Below are positions 1 through 8,865 of a stretch of DNA of 64,000 bases, in pieces. Location: assembly GCF_026130605.1 (NCBI RefSeq), contig NZ_JANFAU010000003.1:248001-312000 (forward strand), written 5' to 3'. The DNA comes from Sphingomonas lycopersici (GTDB taxonomy: Bacteria > Pseudomonadota > Alphaproteobacteria > Sphingomonadales > Sphingomonadaceae). How positions within the stretch are numbered: the first letter of the stretch is position 1; each line of letters begins with the position of its first letter. The position numbers and the translations under genes are program-made. The notes beneath the pieces are model-generated. The model did not search any database. It was given only the letters and a program-made list of their open reading frames with translations, and was not told the origin of the DNA.

Positions 1-1
1 G

Positions 2-481
2 CTGACCCAGGCCCAGCTCAAGGAGCAGTTCGACCTCGCGATGGCGGTCAACCGCGAATTGAGCGAGGTGCAGAATGCGGTGCTGGAAATCCGCCAGCTC
101 CACGAGAAGCTCGCCGAAGTCCGCAAGGAAGCGGGCGGCAAGGCCGAACTCGTCGCTGCGGCCGACGCGCTCGACGGCAAGGTCAATGCGATCGAAGATA
201 AATTGACGCAGAAATTGTCGGTCGCGAATGAGGATCCGCTCAACTTCCCGATCCGGCTCAACAACCAGCTCGCCTCGCTCGCGCTGACCGTCGGCACCGG
301 GGACAATCCGCCGACCCAGCAGGCGCGGCAGGAGTTCGACGATCTCAAGCAGCAGGCGACCGCCTATCTCGCCGAATGGAACCAGCTGAAGTCGGGCGAC
401 CTCGCCAGCTTCAACACCCAGATCGGGCAGGCCAGGCTCAAGCCGATCACGATCACGCCGCACGTTTCGACGGGGATTTGA
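2..481 (+). CDS. C-terminal part of a BNR/VPS10-type glycosyl hydrolase-like protein (partial)
   Basis: The reading frame is open from the left edge of the window to a TGA at 479-481, so the true start lies outside. The visible 159 residues are mostly helical and charged, with a heptad-like stretch (LSEVQNAVLEIRQLHEKLAE), then a motif around DPLNFPIRLNNQLASL. This combination is typical of the C-terminal tail of large BNR-repeat/sortilin-like exported proteins, where it follows the beta-propeller. The propeller itself is not in the window, so the family call rests on recall of this tail. Nothing can be said about the start, signal peptide or active site. Confidence 0.55.
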   Translation: MTQAQLKEQFDLAMAVNRELSEVQNAVLEIRQLHEKLAEVRKEAGGKAELVAAADALDGKVNAIEDKLTQKLSVANEDPLNFPIRLNNQLASLALTVGTGDNPPTQQARQEFDDLKQQATAYLAEWNQLKSGDLASFNTQIGQARLKPITITPHVSTGI

Positions 482-558
482 TCGTTATGGGGAGGGGCGT
501 CGCTTGCACCGGCGGCGCCTTTCCTCAATCATTCAGAAGTCGGTTCTCGACGTCCTAT

Positions 559-643
559 CCCCGTTCGGGCTGAGCCTGTCGAAGCCCTGCACTTTCTTCC
601 GATGAAGAAGGACAGCCCTTCGACAGGCTCAGGGCGAACGGGG
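559..643. repeat. REP-like inverted pair (CCCTTCGACAGGCTCAGGGC family)
   Basis: A left arm at 564-587 (TTCGGGCTGAGCCTGTCGAA) and a right arm at 616-638 (CCCTTCGACAGGCTCAGGGC) are imperfect reverse complements separated by about 28 bases. A third single copy lies at 8843-8865. Such short intergenic palindromes are common in sphingomonad genomes. The pair could fold into a long stem-loop between the upstream gene end at 481 and hmuT. Confidence 0.7.
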
Positions 644-678
644 GATGGGTTCGAACGATCCGGGGAGGATCCAGTAAC

Positions 679-1569
679 ATGTCCGCAAACCACCCCTCGC
701 TTTCCCGCCGAGACGCCGGCCGGCTCCTGCTCGCCGCCGGCGCCGCGGCGGCGCTGCCAGCGCGCGGCCTTGCCGCCGGGCCAGGAAATCGGGTGGTGTG
801 CGTTTCCAAGCAGATCAACGAGTTCATCTTCGATATCGGCGCGCAATCGCATCTCGTCGCGCGCGATCTCACCTCGATCTATCCGCCGCAGATCACCAGA
901 TTGACCTCGGTCGGCTATCATCGCGCGCTGAGCGCGGAGGGCATCATCTCGATGCGCCCGAGCGTATTGCTCACTGACGGCAATGTCGGCCCCGACCCGG
1001 TGCTCGCGCAGGTCCGCTCGGTCGGCATTCCGATCGAGACGATGGCGCCGGGCGAGACCTTGCAGACCGCGCAGCAGCTGATGCTCAGGCTCGGCCGCTA
1101 TTTCGGGCGCGAGGCGGCGGCGAAGGCGATCGTCGCGCGCTGGCAGGCGGAAATGAAGACCGCGCTCGCCGCCGTGGCGCCCTATGCCAAGGCCCCCAAG
1201 CCGCGCGTGCTGATGATCCATTTCGGCCAGATCGGGAACACCTATCTCGGCCTCACGCGCGGCAGCGCCGCCGATCAGATCATCAATTGGGCGGGCGGGG
1301 TCAACGCGCTCGACCAGATGGGCGGGATGGCGCGGCTGACCCCGGAGATCATCGCGCGCGCCGCGCCCGACATCATCATCGCCACCGATGTCGGCTTCGA
1401 TCGCTATGGCTCTCCGGCGAAATTTCGTGACCTGCCCGGCGTCGGGCTGACCCCGGCGGCGAAGGCGCTGCGTATCCACCGCATCTTCGAAACCGAAATC
1501 ATGTATTTCGGCCCGCGCACCCCGGCGGCGCTGCGCAAGATCGCCGGCTGGCTGCATCCCGGGCGCTGA
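679..1569 (+). CDS. hmuT: Periplasmic hemin/siderophore-binding protein of an ABC importer (HmuT-like)
   Basis: A 296-residue substrate-binding protein of the BtuF/HmuT type (PF01497). The N-terminus has a twin-arginine-like signal (R10-R11 followed by an alanine/leucine-rich stretch), so export to the periplasm is expected. Family features include an early 'IVC.SKQINEFIFDIG' strand, the 'LLTDGNVGPDPVL' region and a C-terminal 'DIIIATD' segment. It is followed after 1 base by the FecCD permease and then an HmuV-like ATPase and a TonB receptor, which points to heme or another iron chelate. The exact ligand is inferred from neighbours only. No convincing Fur box was seen upstream. Confidence 0.75.
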   Translation: MSANHPSLSRRDAGRLLLAAGAAAALPARGLAAGPGNRVVCVSKQINEFIFDIGAQSHLVARDLTSIYPPQITRLTSVGYHRALSAEGIISMRPSVLLTDGNVGPDPVLAQVRSVGIPIETMAPGETLQTAQQLMLRLGRYFGREAAAKAIVARWQAEMKTALAAVAPYAKAPKPRVLMIHFGQIGNTYLGLTRGSAADQIINWAGGVNALDQMGGMARLTPEIIARAAPDIIIATDVGFDRYGSPAKFRDLPGVGLTPAAKALRIHRIFETEIMYFGPRTPAALRKIAGWLHPGR

Positions 1570-1570
1570 C

Positions 1571-2623
1571 ATGGCGGCACGCCACCGATCCTGGGGACAG
1601 ATCCATCTGCTGCTGGCCTGCGCGCTCGTTGCGGCGGTGCTGCTGTCGCTGTCGATCGGGTCCTTCTATTTCTCGCCGGCGCAGATCTTCCGCTTCGTCG
1701 GGCATTGGCTCGGCCTCGCGCCGATCGCGCCGGAAGAAGCGCTCGATCTCAACGTCTTCGCGACGCTGCGCGTGCCGCGCGTACTGCTGTGCGGGGTGAC
1801 CGGCGCGACGCTCGGCGTTTCGGGGGCGCTGATGCAGGGATTGTTCCGCAACCCGATCGTCGAGCCCGGCCTTGCCGGCACCTCTTCGGGCGCGGCGCTC
1901 GGCGCGTCGACGGTGTTCGTGCTCGGCAACACCGCGCTCGCCTTCACTTCGCCGCTCGGGACCGCCGCGGTGCCGGTGATGGCCTTTGTCGGCGGGTTCC
2001 TCGCGACGTTGCTCGTCTATCGCATCGCGACGCTGTTCGGGCATACCGACGTGCTCGCGCTGCTGCTCGCCGGGATCGCGGTCAATGCGATGTGCAATGC
2101 CGGAACGGGTTTCCTGTCGTACATCGCGCGCGACCCGCAGGCGCGCAACATCACCTTCTGGAACCTCGGCACCTTCACCACCGCCGACTGGCGCGGCACC
2201 TTGCTCGTCACCGCGATTTTCCTGCCCTGCCTGTGGTTCATCCTGAGGCGCGGCAAGGATCTCAACGCATTGATGCTCGGCGAGGACGATGCCGCGTTCA
2301 TCGGCTTCGATCCCGACAAGCTCGTCTTCCGCCTGCTGATCCTCAACACGTTGATCGTCTCGGTGGCGACCGCGATGGTCGGGGTGATCGCCTTCGTCGG
2401 GCTGATCGTGCCGCATATGATGCGGCTGCTGCGCTCCTCCGACTATCGCTTCCTCCTCCCCGCCTCGGCCTTGTTCGGCGCATTGCTGATGGAGGCGATC
2501 GACGTCGTCGCGCGCATCGTCATCCGCCCCGCCGAATTGCCCGTCGGCATCATCACCGCGCTGATCGGCGCGCCGATCTTCCTGTGGATATTGCTCGCCT
2601 ATCGGCGGCGGATCGCGACGTGA
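1571..2623 (+). CDS. hmuU: FecCD-family ABC permease (HmuU-like)
   Basis: A 350-residue inner-membrane permease with about nine to ten hydrophobic segments. Hallmark motifs of the FecCD family (PF01032) are present: 'RVPRVLLCGVTGATLGVSGA' near residue 60, 'NPIVEPGLAGTSSGAALGA' just after it, and 'GFVGLIVPHMMRL'-type sequence (here AFVGLIVPHMMRLL) near residue 275. It starts one base after the hmuT stop, and its TGA overlaps the start of the next gene (TGATG), so the three genes form one translationally coupled operon. The normal length suggests an intact gene. Confidence 0.85.
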   Translation: MAARHRSWGQIHLLLACALVAAVLLSLSIGSFYFSPAQIFRFVGHWLGLAPIAPEEALDLNVFATLRVPRVLLCGVTGATLGVSGALMQGLFRNPIVEPGLAGTSSGAALGASTVFVLGNTALAFTSPLGTAAVPVMAFVGGFLATLLVYRIATLFGHTDVLALLLAGIAVNAMCNAGTGFLSYIARDPQARNITFWNLGTFTTADWRGTLLVTAIFLPCLWFILRRGKDLNALMLGEDDAAFIGFDPDKLVFRLLILNTLIVSVATAMVGVIAFVGLIVPHMMRLLRSSDYRFLLPASALFGALLMEAIDVVARIVIRPAELPVGIITALIGAPIFLWILLAYRRRIAT

Positions 2624-3411
2624 TGACGGGGATCGTCCTCGATCAGGCGAGCTGGTCGGCCGGCGGCACCTCGATCGTCGCGCCGACCAGCCTCGCTTTC
2701 GCCCCCGACAAGGTGAACGTGATCCTCGGCCCCAATGGCGCGGGCAAATCGACGCTGATGAAGATCGCGGCGGGCCGGCTCAGGCCGACCGACGGCCGCG
2801 TGCTGCTCGACGACCGGGACATCTTCGCGATCGGCGCGAAGGAACTGGCGCTCCGGCGCGCCTTTCTGTCGCAGCATGTCGAGATCGATTTCGCGATCAC
2901 CGTCGAGGAAGTCGTGCTGATGGGCCGCTATCCGCATTTCGCGCGCGCGCCCGGCCACGAAGACCGCCGCATCGTCGACGCCGCACTCGAACTGGTCGGG
3001 ATGAGCGCCCGCCGCCGCCAGATCTATCCCACGCTCTCCGGCGGCGAGCAGCAGCGCGTCCAGCTCGCCCGCGTGCTCGCGCAGGTGTGGGACGATACGG
3101 CGACCCCCGCCCCGCGCACGATCTTCCTCGACGAGCCGGTCGCCAGCCTCGACATCCACCACCAATTGCAGATCCTCGATCTTATCCGCACGCTGCCCGC
3201 GCGGCGCTGCACGATCGTCGTCACCCTGCACGATCTCAACCTCGCATTCGATTATGGCGACAGGTTCGTCTTCCTGCGCGACGGCCAGGTGCAGGCGATC
3301 GCCGACGATTCGGTCGACATATCCCCCAATCTCATCCGGCAGGTGTTCGACGTGTCAGCCACCGGTCATAACGACCACGCCGGTAAGCGCGTCCTGCGTT
3401 TCCACTTATAG
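2623..3411 (+). CDS. hmuV: ABC importer ATP-binding protein, hemin type (HmuV-like)
   Basis: A 262-residue ATPase. Walker A is GPNGAGKST at residues 36-44, the signature is LSGGEQQRVQLARVLAQ, Walker B is TIFLDEP and the switch is TLHDLN. The signature followed by 'LAQVW' and a short insertion before Walker B is typical of HmuV rather than of general siderophore ATPases. The ATG at 2623 overlaps the hmuU stop; a longer in-frame extension upstream would lie inside hmuU and is not believable. It energises the hmuTU importer. The last 60 bases before the receptor are AT-rich. Confidence 0.8.
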   Translation: MTGIVLDQASWSAGGTSIVAPTSLAFAPDKVNVILGPNGAGKSTLMKIAAGRLRPTDGRVLLDDRDIFAIGAKELALRRAFLSQHVEIDFAITVEEVVLMGRYPHFARAPGHEDRRIVDAALELVGMSARRRQIYPTLSGGEQQRVQLARVLAQVWDDTATPAPRTIFLDEPVASLDIHHQLQILDLIRTLPARRCTIVVTLHDLNLAFDYGDRFVFLRDGQVQAIADDSVDISPNLIRQVFDVSATGHNDHAGKRVLRFHL

Positions 3412-3473
3412 ATAAAAGAAACAATAGGTTGCGGCGGCGCGCAGGCCGCCAACAGGTTCATCGGGAGTATCGA

Positions 3474-5654
3474 ATGAAAATGCCCCTTATCCGTAGCGCC
3501 TCGCTGCTGGTACTCGCGGCCACGATCGGCAGCACGCCGGCGCTCGCTGCGGACGAGCCCGCCGATCAGACCGTCGTCGTCACCGCGCAGTCGACCACCC
3601 CGTTCGACGAGGCCGCAGCGCTTGGCAAGACCGGCATTGCATTGTTCGATCTTCCGCGCAGCATCCAGATCGTCCCGCGCGAATTGATCGACGAGCAAGG
3701 CGGCACCCAGCTCAAGGATACGCTGCGCAACGTCAGCGGGCTCGTCCAGGGCGGGCAATATTCGTTCGGTTTCTACGACCGTTTCGTCTCGCGCGGGCTC
3801 AACGTCACCTTCCTCAACGACGGCCTGCCCGACACGACCTCCGATCTTGGCGGCTATGTCCATTCGCTGACCGGCGTCGAGCGGGTCGAGGTGCTCAAGG
3901 GGCCGGGATCGGCGCTGTTCGGCACCAGCGCGCCCGGCGGCACGATCAATCTCGTCCATTACCGCCCGACCGACCGCGCCGCGGCGAGCGCCAGCCTGCA
4001 ATATGGCTCGTTCGACACGGTCACCGCCAACGGATCACTGGACGGCGCGATCGGCGGCGGGATCAATGCGCGCATCGACGGCCAGTTCCAGCGCTCGGAC
4101 GGCTATCGCGGCACGCGCAACCGCAGCGGCGAGGTCTCTGGCGCGCTCGCCTTCCACCCCGCCGACCACGATATCCTCGCGCGGTTCGAATATCGCCGGA
4201 TCGAAATGCGCCCCGATGCGATCGGCATCCCGTTCGCCCTGCCGGCCGCGGGGAGCACGCGAGTCGACCCGATCAAGGTCGATCTCGACAGCCGTTATTA
4301 CACGCCGTTCGCCTTCGCCGATCAGTCGATCAAGCGCGCGTTCCTCAGCGATGCGTGGACGGTGAGCGACAGCCTCGTCGTCAATCTGCGCGCCGCTTAC
4401 ACCGATCGCAACATCGGTCTCGCCCGCAACGCAGGCGGCCGCATCGCCGGCATCGCGCTCACCGGCCGGCAGCTTCGCCAGCAGCAGGACAATATCCACG
4501 ATTTCGTCGTTCAGGCCGAGCCAACGTGGAAGTTCACCGCCGGCGCGATGCCGATCACCCTGCTCACCGGGTTCGAATATCGCAACGTCAGCGCGACCAC
4601 GCGGCGCAGCACCGCCGATCTGCCCAATATCCCCGACATCTATCATCCGGTGACACCGGAAACGAACCTCGCCGCGCTCAACTTCCAGTGCGACCGGGCG
4701 CATAGCTGCAACGACGCCAAGGTCGACGGACGGTTCTACGGCCTCTATGCGACCGCGCAGATCGATATCACCCCGCGGCTGAAACTACGTCTCGCGGGGC
4801 GCGAGGACTGGTTCGGGACCGCGGCCGAGGGCCGCTCGGTCATTCCGGCCAATCCCGGATCGGAGCATCCGTGCAATGCGCCGCAGCCGACGACGACCTG
4901 CGCGTTCATCCCCGGCCAGCCGGTGGTGCGCAACGACGAACGCTTCGAATGGGATGTCGGCGCGGTCTATCAGATCGCCGATTCCTTCGCTCTGTTCAGC
5001 GGCTATGCGAGCAACAGCTATCCGATCTTCAATACCGAGGAGCCGCAAAGCATCGGCCAGGTGCCCGAAACGGGGACGCAGGTCGAGGCGGGGCTGCGTT
5101 TCCGCCAGGGGAACTGGCTCTCGCTTTCCTCCTCGCTGTTCCACACGACGCGCAAGAACGTCTATGTCATCGTGCTCAACGAGTCCGAGGTCTATTCCTA
5201 TCGCGTGAAGGGCTGGGAGACCGATCTCAGCCTGCGCCCGGTGCCGGCGTGGAACATCAACGCCAATTTCACGCTGCAGGATGCGGTGCTGACCGATTAT
5301 CCGCAGAACCCGAGCCAGATCGGCAAGCGCGTGCCGAGCGTGCCGAAGCGGATCGGCAATGTCTGGACCAGCTACGACATCGCGCTGCCCGAGAAGATCG
5401 GCACGCTCCAGCTCGCCGCGGGCCTGCGCTATCGCAGCGACTATTTCGGCGACACCGCGCAGACGCGGCTTCTGCCCGGCGCGACGATGGTCGACGTGAC
5501 CGCCGCTTTGCTCAACGGCCCGTGGACGATCCGCGGCGGGGTGCGCAACATCGGCGACGCGCGCAACTATGATTATGCCGCCGGCGTCGGCAGCGGCGCG
5601 ATCCCGGGGCCGGGGCGAACCTTCTTCGTCAGCCTGGGCGTGAAGACGCTGTAA
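3474..5654 (+). CDS. TonB-dependent siderophore/heme receptor
   Basis: A 726-residue outer-membrane receptor. The start at 3474 is chosen because it follows GGGAGT and opens a clear signal peptide ending ALAADEPAD. A TonB-box-like 'TVVVTAQS' follows. The plug domain contains 'LPRSIQIVPRELIDEQGG', 'RVEVLKGPGSALFGTSAPGG' and 'INLVHYRP', which place it in the FhuA/FpvA-like siderophore-receptor family. The barrel ends in an aromatic-poor but normal strand (FVSLGVKTL). It lies 62 bases after hmuV on the same strand, so it probably supplies the hmuTUV importer. The ligand is not determinable from sequence. Confidence 0.85.
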   Translation: MKMPLIRSASLLVLAATIGSTPALAADEPADQTVVVTAQSTTPFDEAAALGKTGIALFDLPRSIQIVPRELIDEQGGTQLKDTLRNVSGLVQGGQYSFGFYDRFVSRGLNVTFLNDGLPDTTSDLGGYVHSLTGVERVEVLKGPGSALFGTSAPGGTINLVHYRPTDRAAASASLQYGSFDTVTANGSLDGAIGGGINARIDGQFQRSDGYRGTRNRSGEVSGALAFHPADHDILARFEYRRIEMRPDAIGIPFALPAAGSTRVDPIKVDLDSRYYTPFAFADQSIKRAFLSDAWTVSDSLVVNLRAAYTDRNIGLARNAGGRIAGIALTGRQLRQQQDNIHDFVVQAEPTWKFTAGAMPITLLTGFEYRNVSATTRRSTADLPNIPDIYHPVTPETNLAALNFQCDRAHSCNDAKVDGRFYGLYATAQIDITPRLKLRLAGREDWFGTAAEGRSVIPANPGSEHPCNAPQPTTTCAFIPGQPVVRNDERFEWDVGAVYQIADSFALFSGYASNSYPIFNTEEPQSIGQVPETGTQVEAGLRFRQGNWLSLSSSLFHTTRKNVYVIVLNESEVYSYRVKGWETDLSLRPVPAWNINANFTLQDAVLTDYPQNPSQIGKRVPSVPKRIGNVWTSYDIALPEKIGTLQLAAGLRYRSDYFGDTAQTRLLPGATMVDVTAALLNGPWTIRGGVRNIGDARNYDYAAGVGSGAIPGPGRTFFVSLGVKTL

Positions 5655-5742
5655 GCCTGCGCTTTCTCCCCTCTCTTGGGCAAGGGAGGGAAGGTGCTCG
5701 GAACAACATGGCCCTTCCCGCGCCGAAGCGCTAAGAGGCGGC

Positions 5743-5922
5743 ATGGCCGAACGCTTTGAACGACATCGCCAGCCGTGGCGCCCCGACGAGATCCAGAAGC
5801 TCCATACCCTCGCCAAGAAGGGAATGGCGCTGAAAGCGATCGCCAAGGCGCTGACGCGCAGCGAGGAATCGGTCAAGGAACGCGCCAAGCTCGACGGCCT
5901 GTCGATCGCCAAATTGCACTGA
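5743..5922 (+). CDS. Small basic SANT/HTH-like protein, 59 aa
   Basis: A short gene starting with ATG after GAGGCGGC. The product has two predicted helices around 'WRPDEIQKLHTLAKKGMALK' and 'AIAKALTRSEESVKERAK', reading like a SANT/Myb- or sigma-like helix-turn-helix: 'W.P.E...L..LA..G.....IA..L.RS..SV..RA'. It probably binds DNA. It ends 3 bases before the GTG of the flavoprotein, so the two are likely co-transcribed. Codon usage matches its neighbours. No named family was recognised. Confidence 0.65.
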   Translation: MAERFERHRQPWRPDEIQKLHTLAKKGMALKAIAKALTRSEESVKERAKLDGLSIAKLH

Positions 5923-5925
5923 GCC

Positions 5926-7110
5926 GTGTCGGCCAAGGATTATGACGCGATCGTGCTCGGCGCCGGCGCGGCCGGGCTGATGTACGCCGCGGTCGCGGGG
6001 CAACGCGGCAAGCGCGTCCTGCTGATCGACCACGCGGACCGGCCGGGCAAGAAGATCCTCATCTCGGGTGGCGGCCGGTGCAATTTCACCAATATCGGCA
6101 CCGCGCCCGATCGCTTCCTTTCCGCCAACCCGCATTTCGCGCGATCGGCGCTGGCGCGCTATACGCCGGCCGATTTTCTCGATCTGGTCGCGCACCATCG
6201 CATCGCCTGGCATGAGAAGACGCTCGGCCAATTGTTCTGCGACGGCTCGGCGCGGCAGATCGTCGACATGCTGCTCGACGAGGGCGCGCGCGGCGGGGTC
6301 GAACTGGCGCTTGGTCACCCGATCGCGGCCATCGATCATGCCGATGCGCGGTTCCGGGTGCGCTGGGGCAACCGCTCGGCCGAGGCGCCCGCGCTGGTCG
6401 TCGCGACCGGCGGTCCGTCGATCCCCAAGATGGGGGCGACGGGCTTCGCTTATGACCTCGCCCGACAATTCCGGCTCAAGGTGGTCGAGCCGCGTCCCGC
6501 GCTGGTGCCGCTGACGCTCGGCAACGACGAGCAATTGTTCCGCACCCTCTCGGGCGTCTCGGCCAATGTCGCCGCGACCGCGGGCAAGGCTGCGTTCCGC
6601 GAGGCGGCTCTGTTCACGCACCGCGGGCTTTCCGGGCCGGCGATCCTGCAAATCTCATCCTACTGGCGCCACGGCGAGGCGGTGACGATCGACTTCCTGC
6701 CCGATCGCGCGCCGGGGTGGCTCAAACAGGCCAAACGCACGACGCCGCGCGCGACGATGGCGCGCGCGCTCGCCGGTACGCTGCCCGAGCGGCTGGTTAC
6801 CGCGCTGGTCGAGCGCATCGGGCTGAGCGGCGAACTCGCCAACATTCCCGACGCGAAGCTCGCCGCCGCCGAACAGACGCTCGCCGCGTGGCATTTCACC
6901 CCCAATGGCACCGAGGGCTTCGCCAAGGCCGAAGTCACCGCCGGCGGGGTGAGCACCGCCGGCCTCTCGTCGCAGACGCTGGAGGCGCGCGAAGTGCCCG
7001 GCCTGTATTTCATCGGCGAGGCGGTCGACGTCACCGGCTGGCTCGGCGGCTATAATTTCCAATGGGCCTGGGCGAGCGCACAAGCGGCAGGCCAGGCGCT
7101 GGCGGGTTGA
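5926..7110 (+). CDS. NAD(P)/FAD-dependent oxidoreductase, HI0933/BaiN family
   Basis: A 394-residue flavoprotein starting with GTG at 5926. The Rossmann fingerprint is 'VLGAGAAGLMYAAVAGQRG' at residues 10-28, followed by 'RPGKKILISGGGRCNFTN', the highly diagnostic motif of the HI0933-like (TIGR00275/TIGR03862) flavoproteins. Near the C-terminus are 'AEVTAGGVSTAGL', 'GLYFIGEAVDVTGWLGGYNFQWAWASG'-type sequence and an ATP/FAD-binding tail. Members are variously called aminoacetone oxidase-like or BaiN-like; the substrate is unproven. It is likely co-transcribed with the 59-aa protein immediately upstream. Confidence 0.85.
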   Translation: MSAKDYDAIVLGAGAAGLMYAAVAGQRGKRVLLIDHADRPGKKILISGGGRCNFTNIGTAPDRFLSANPHFARSALARYTPADFLDLVAHHRIAWHEKTLGQLFCDGSARQIVDMLLDEGARGGVELALGHPIAAIDHADARFRVRWGNRSAEAPALVVATGGPSIPKMGATGFAYDLARQFRLKVVEPRPALVPLTLGNDEQLFRTLSGVSANVAATAGKAAFREAALFTHRGLSGPAILQISSYWRHGEAVTIDFLPDRAPGWLKQAKRTTPRATMARALAGTLPERLVTALVERIGLSGELANIPDAKLAAAEQTLAAWHFTPNGTEGFAKAEVTAGGVSTAGLSSQTLEAREVPGLYFIGEAVDVTGWLGGYNFQWAWASAQAAGQALAG

Positions 7111-7200
7111 TTACGGAACAATAACAACGCTCGATCGATTGGACCTGCGCCTGCCCTGCGGCCGCCGACTGCGCGCGAAGCAGGCAAGGAGGGTCTGCCG

Positions 7201-7590
7201 ATGAGCGAGGAAACGCGGGTTCCCGATCTTGCCGGGGGCATCCCCTCGACCGATCTTCCCGAGGGCACGATGATCGCCGGCACCGTCGGTGACGAGGAGG
7301 TGCTGATCGCTCGGGTAGGCGGCAGGTTGTTCGCCGTCGCCGCGCTCTGCACGCATTATCACGGCCCGCTCGTCGACGGGCTGCTGGTCGGCGAAACGGT
7401 GCGGTGCCCGTGGCATCATGCGCATTTCTGCCTGCGCACCGGCGAGGCGCTCGCCGCGCCGGCGACCGATCCGCTCAAGCGCTGGGCGATCTCCGAAGCC
7501 GGTGGCGTGATCGCGTCGGCAAAGCGCTCGACGAGACGCCTACCCCGCCGCGCCGCGCGTCGGCAGGCGAGCCGCGCCGGGTGGTGGTGA
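7201..7590 (+). CDS. Rieske ferredoxin half of a frameshifted Rieske-FAD reductase
   Basis: The ATG follows AAGGAGG. Residues 1-105 form a Rieske [2Fe-2S] domain with the ligand boxes 'CTHYHGPL' and 'CPWHHAHF' (C-x-H and C-x2-H). After residue about 104 (EAGGVI) the frame turns into low-complexity arginine-rich sequence and stops at 7590. The -1 frame picks up the expected linker (RVGKALDETPTPPR) and the reductase. In known relatives (AIFM3-like, ferredoxin reductase type) both parts are a single protein of about 500 residues. One base appears to be missing near 7512. See the next entry for the other half. Confidence 0.7.
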   Translation: MSEETRVPDLAGGIPSTDLPEGTMIAGTVGDEEVLIARVGGRLFAVAALCTHYHGPLVDGLLVGETVRCPWHHAHFCLRTGEALAAPATDPLKRWAISEAGGVIASAKRSTRRLPRRAARRQASRAGWW

Positions 7591-8711
7591 TCGGCGGCGG
7601 CGCGGCCGGGTTCGCCGCGGTCGAGATGCTCCGCCGCAAGGGGTTCGACGGATCGGTGACGATGCTCAGCGCCGATGCCGATGCGCCTTATGACCGGCCG
7701 AATTGCTCGAAGGACTATCTCGCCGGCGACGCGCAACCCGAATGGATGCCGATGCGCGACGCGAGCTGGTACGCCGATCATGACATCGACCTGCGGCTCG
7801 GCACCGACGCGGCGGCGCTCGATCCCGTTGCAAAGAGCGTCACGCTTGGGAACGGGGAGAGCCTCGACTACGACGCACTGCTGATCGCAACCGGCGCGGA
7901 GCCGATCCGTCCCCCGATCGCGGGGTTCGACCGGCCGGACGCCTACGTCCTGCGCAGCCTGCGCGACGCCGATGCGATCATCGCCGCCGCCGGGCAGGCC
8001 AAATGCGTCGCGGTGGTCGGCGCGAGCTTCATCGGGCTCGAAACCGCCGCGGCGCTCCGTACGCGGGGCCTTGAGGTGCATGTCGCCGCGCCCGAGGCGA
8101 TCCCGCTGGCGCGGGTGATGGGCGACGACATCGGCCGTTGGGTGCGTGGACTACATGGGCAGGCGGGCGTCGTCTTCCATCTCGGGCACGGCGTCACCGG
8201 GTGGAGCGACGGGCGGCTGGCGCTGGACGACGGGACGGCGATCGACGCTGATTTCCTGGTGCTCGGCATGGGGGTGCGCCCGCGCGTCGCGCTGGCCGAG
8301 GCGGCCGGGCTGGCGGTCGATCGCGGCATCATGGTCGACGCGCAGCTACGCGCCAGCGCGCCGGGCATCTATGCCGCCGGCGATGTCGCGCGCTTTCCCG
8401 ATCCGCATAACGGCCAGCCGATCCGCATCGAACATTGGGTCCACGCCGGGCGCCAGGGGCAGCATGTCGCGCGGGCGATCCTTGGCGACGCGGCGCCGTT
8501 CACCGATCCGCCCTATTTCTGGAGCGTCCATCCCGGTGCGGAGATCCGCTATATCGGGCACGCCGAGGCGTTCGATCCGCCGCATGTCGGCGGGTCGCTC
8601 GCGCATCACGACGCCGAGGTCGCGTTCGCCAGCGGCGGCCGGCTGCTCGCGCTCGCCACGGTGGGGCGCGATCGGCGCTCGCTGAAGATCGGTGTCGAGT
8701 TGACCGTCTAG
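7512..8711 (+). CDS. FAD/NAD reductase half of the same frameshifted Rieske-FAD protein
   Basis: About 400 residues in the frame -1 to the Rieske part. The FAD motif is 'VVVIGGGAAGFAAVEMLRR', the second nucleotide motif is 'VAVVGASFIGLETAAALRT', the substrate loop is 'PYDRPNCSKDYLAG', and the FAD-phosphate motif is 'GIYAAGDVARFPD'. The C-terminal 'reductase_C' region contains 'FWSVHPGAEIRYIGHAE'. If the frameshift is real, this half would need an internal start; the GTG codons around 7580 (just before VVIGGG) are the only reasonable choice and have a poor ribosome site. The coordinates given mark the point where homology in this frame begins, not a start codon. Confidence 0.65.
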   Translation, partial: RVGKALDETPTPPRRASAGEPRRVVVIGGGAAGFAAVEMLRRKGFDGSVTMLSADADAPYDRPNCSKDYLAGDAQPEWMPMRDASWYADHDIDLRLGTDAAALDPVAKSVTLGNGESLDYDALLIATGAEPIRPPIAGFDRPDAYVLRSLRDADAIIAAAGQAKCVAVVGASFIGLETAAALRTRGLEVHVAAPEAIPLARVMGDDIGRWVRGLHGQAGVVFHLGHGVTGWSDGRLALDDGTAIDADFLVLGMGVRPRVALAEAAGLAVDRGIMVDAQLRASAPGIYAAGDVARFPDPHNGQPIRIEHWVHAGRQGQHVARAILGDAAPFTDPPYFWSVHPGAEIRYIGHAEAFDPPHVGGSLAHHDAEVAFASGGRLLALATVGRDRRSLKIGVELTV

Positions 8712-8842
8712 GACGGGACCCGCGCAAAGTTCACGAAGTTCACACGAGTAGCGCGTGCCGCGAGGGTGGCCGATTTTTAGATAAATATATGCAAAATAAT
8801 AGCTTATGCCGTATTTTGCAGACGAGCCGTTCGCCCCGGACG

Positions 8843-8865
8843 CCCTTCGACAAGCTCAGGGCAAA
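8843..8865. repeat. Single REP-like copy (CCCTTCGACAAGCTCAGGGC)
   Basis: This copy matches the right arm of the pair at 616-638 with two differences. It overlaps the 3' end of the uracil-DNA glycosylase gene, contributing its stop codon. The surrounding 8760-8840 stretch is unusually AT-rich and contains no gene. Confidence 0.6.

Noticed and set aside
645-680. GGGTTCGAACGATCC resembling a tRNA T-arm
   Set aside because: No anticodon arm, acceptor stem or CCA can be built around it.
1705-2622. Upstream extension of the HmuV frame
   Set aside because: It overlaps hmuU in another frame with low-complexity arginine-rich sequence; the ATG at 2623 gives the normal HmuV length.
7112-7140. GGAAC-N16-CGAT resembling an EcfG promoter
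   Set aside because: The -10 element is not CGTT and the match is isolated; no other EcfG-type promoter was found in the stress region.
8712-8842. AT-rich gap as a possible promoter or small RNA gene
   Set aside because: No -35/-10 pair, hairpin or conserved element could be supported.
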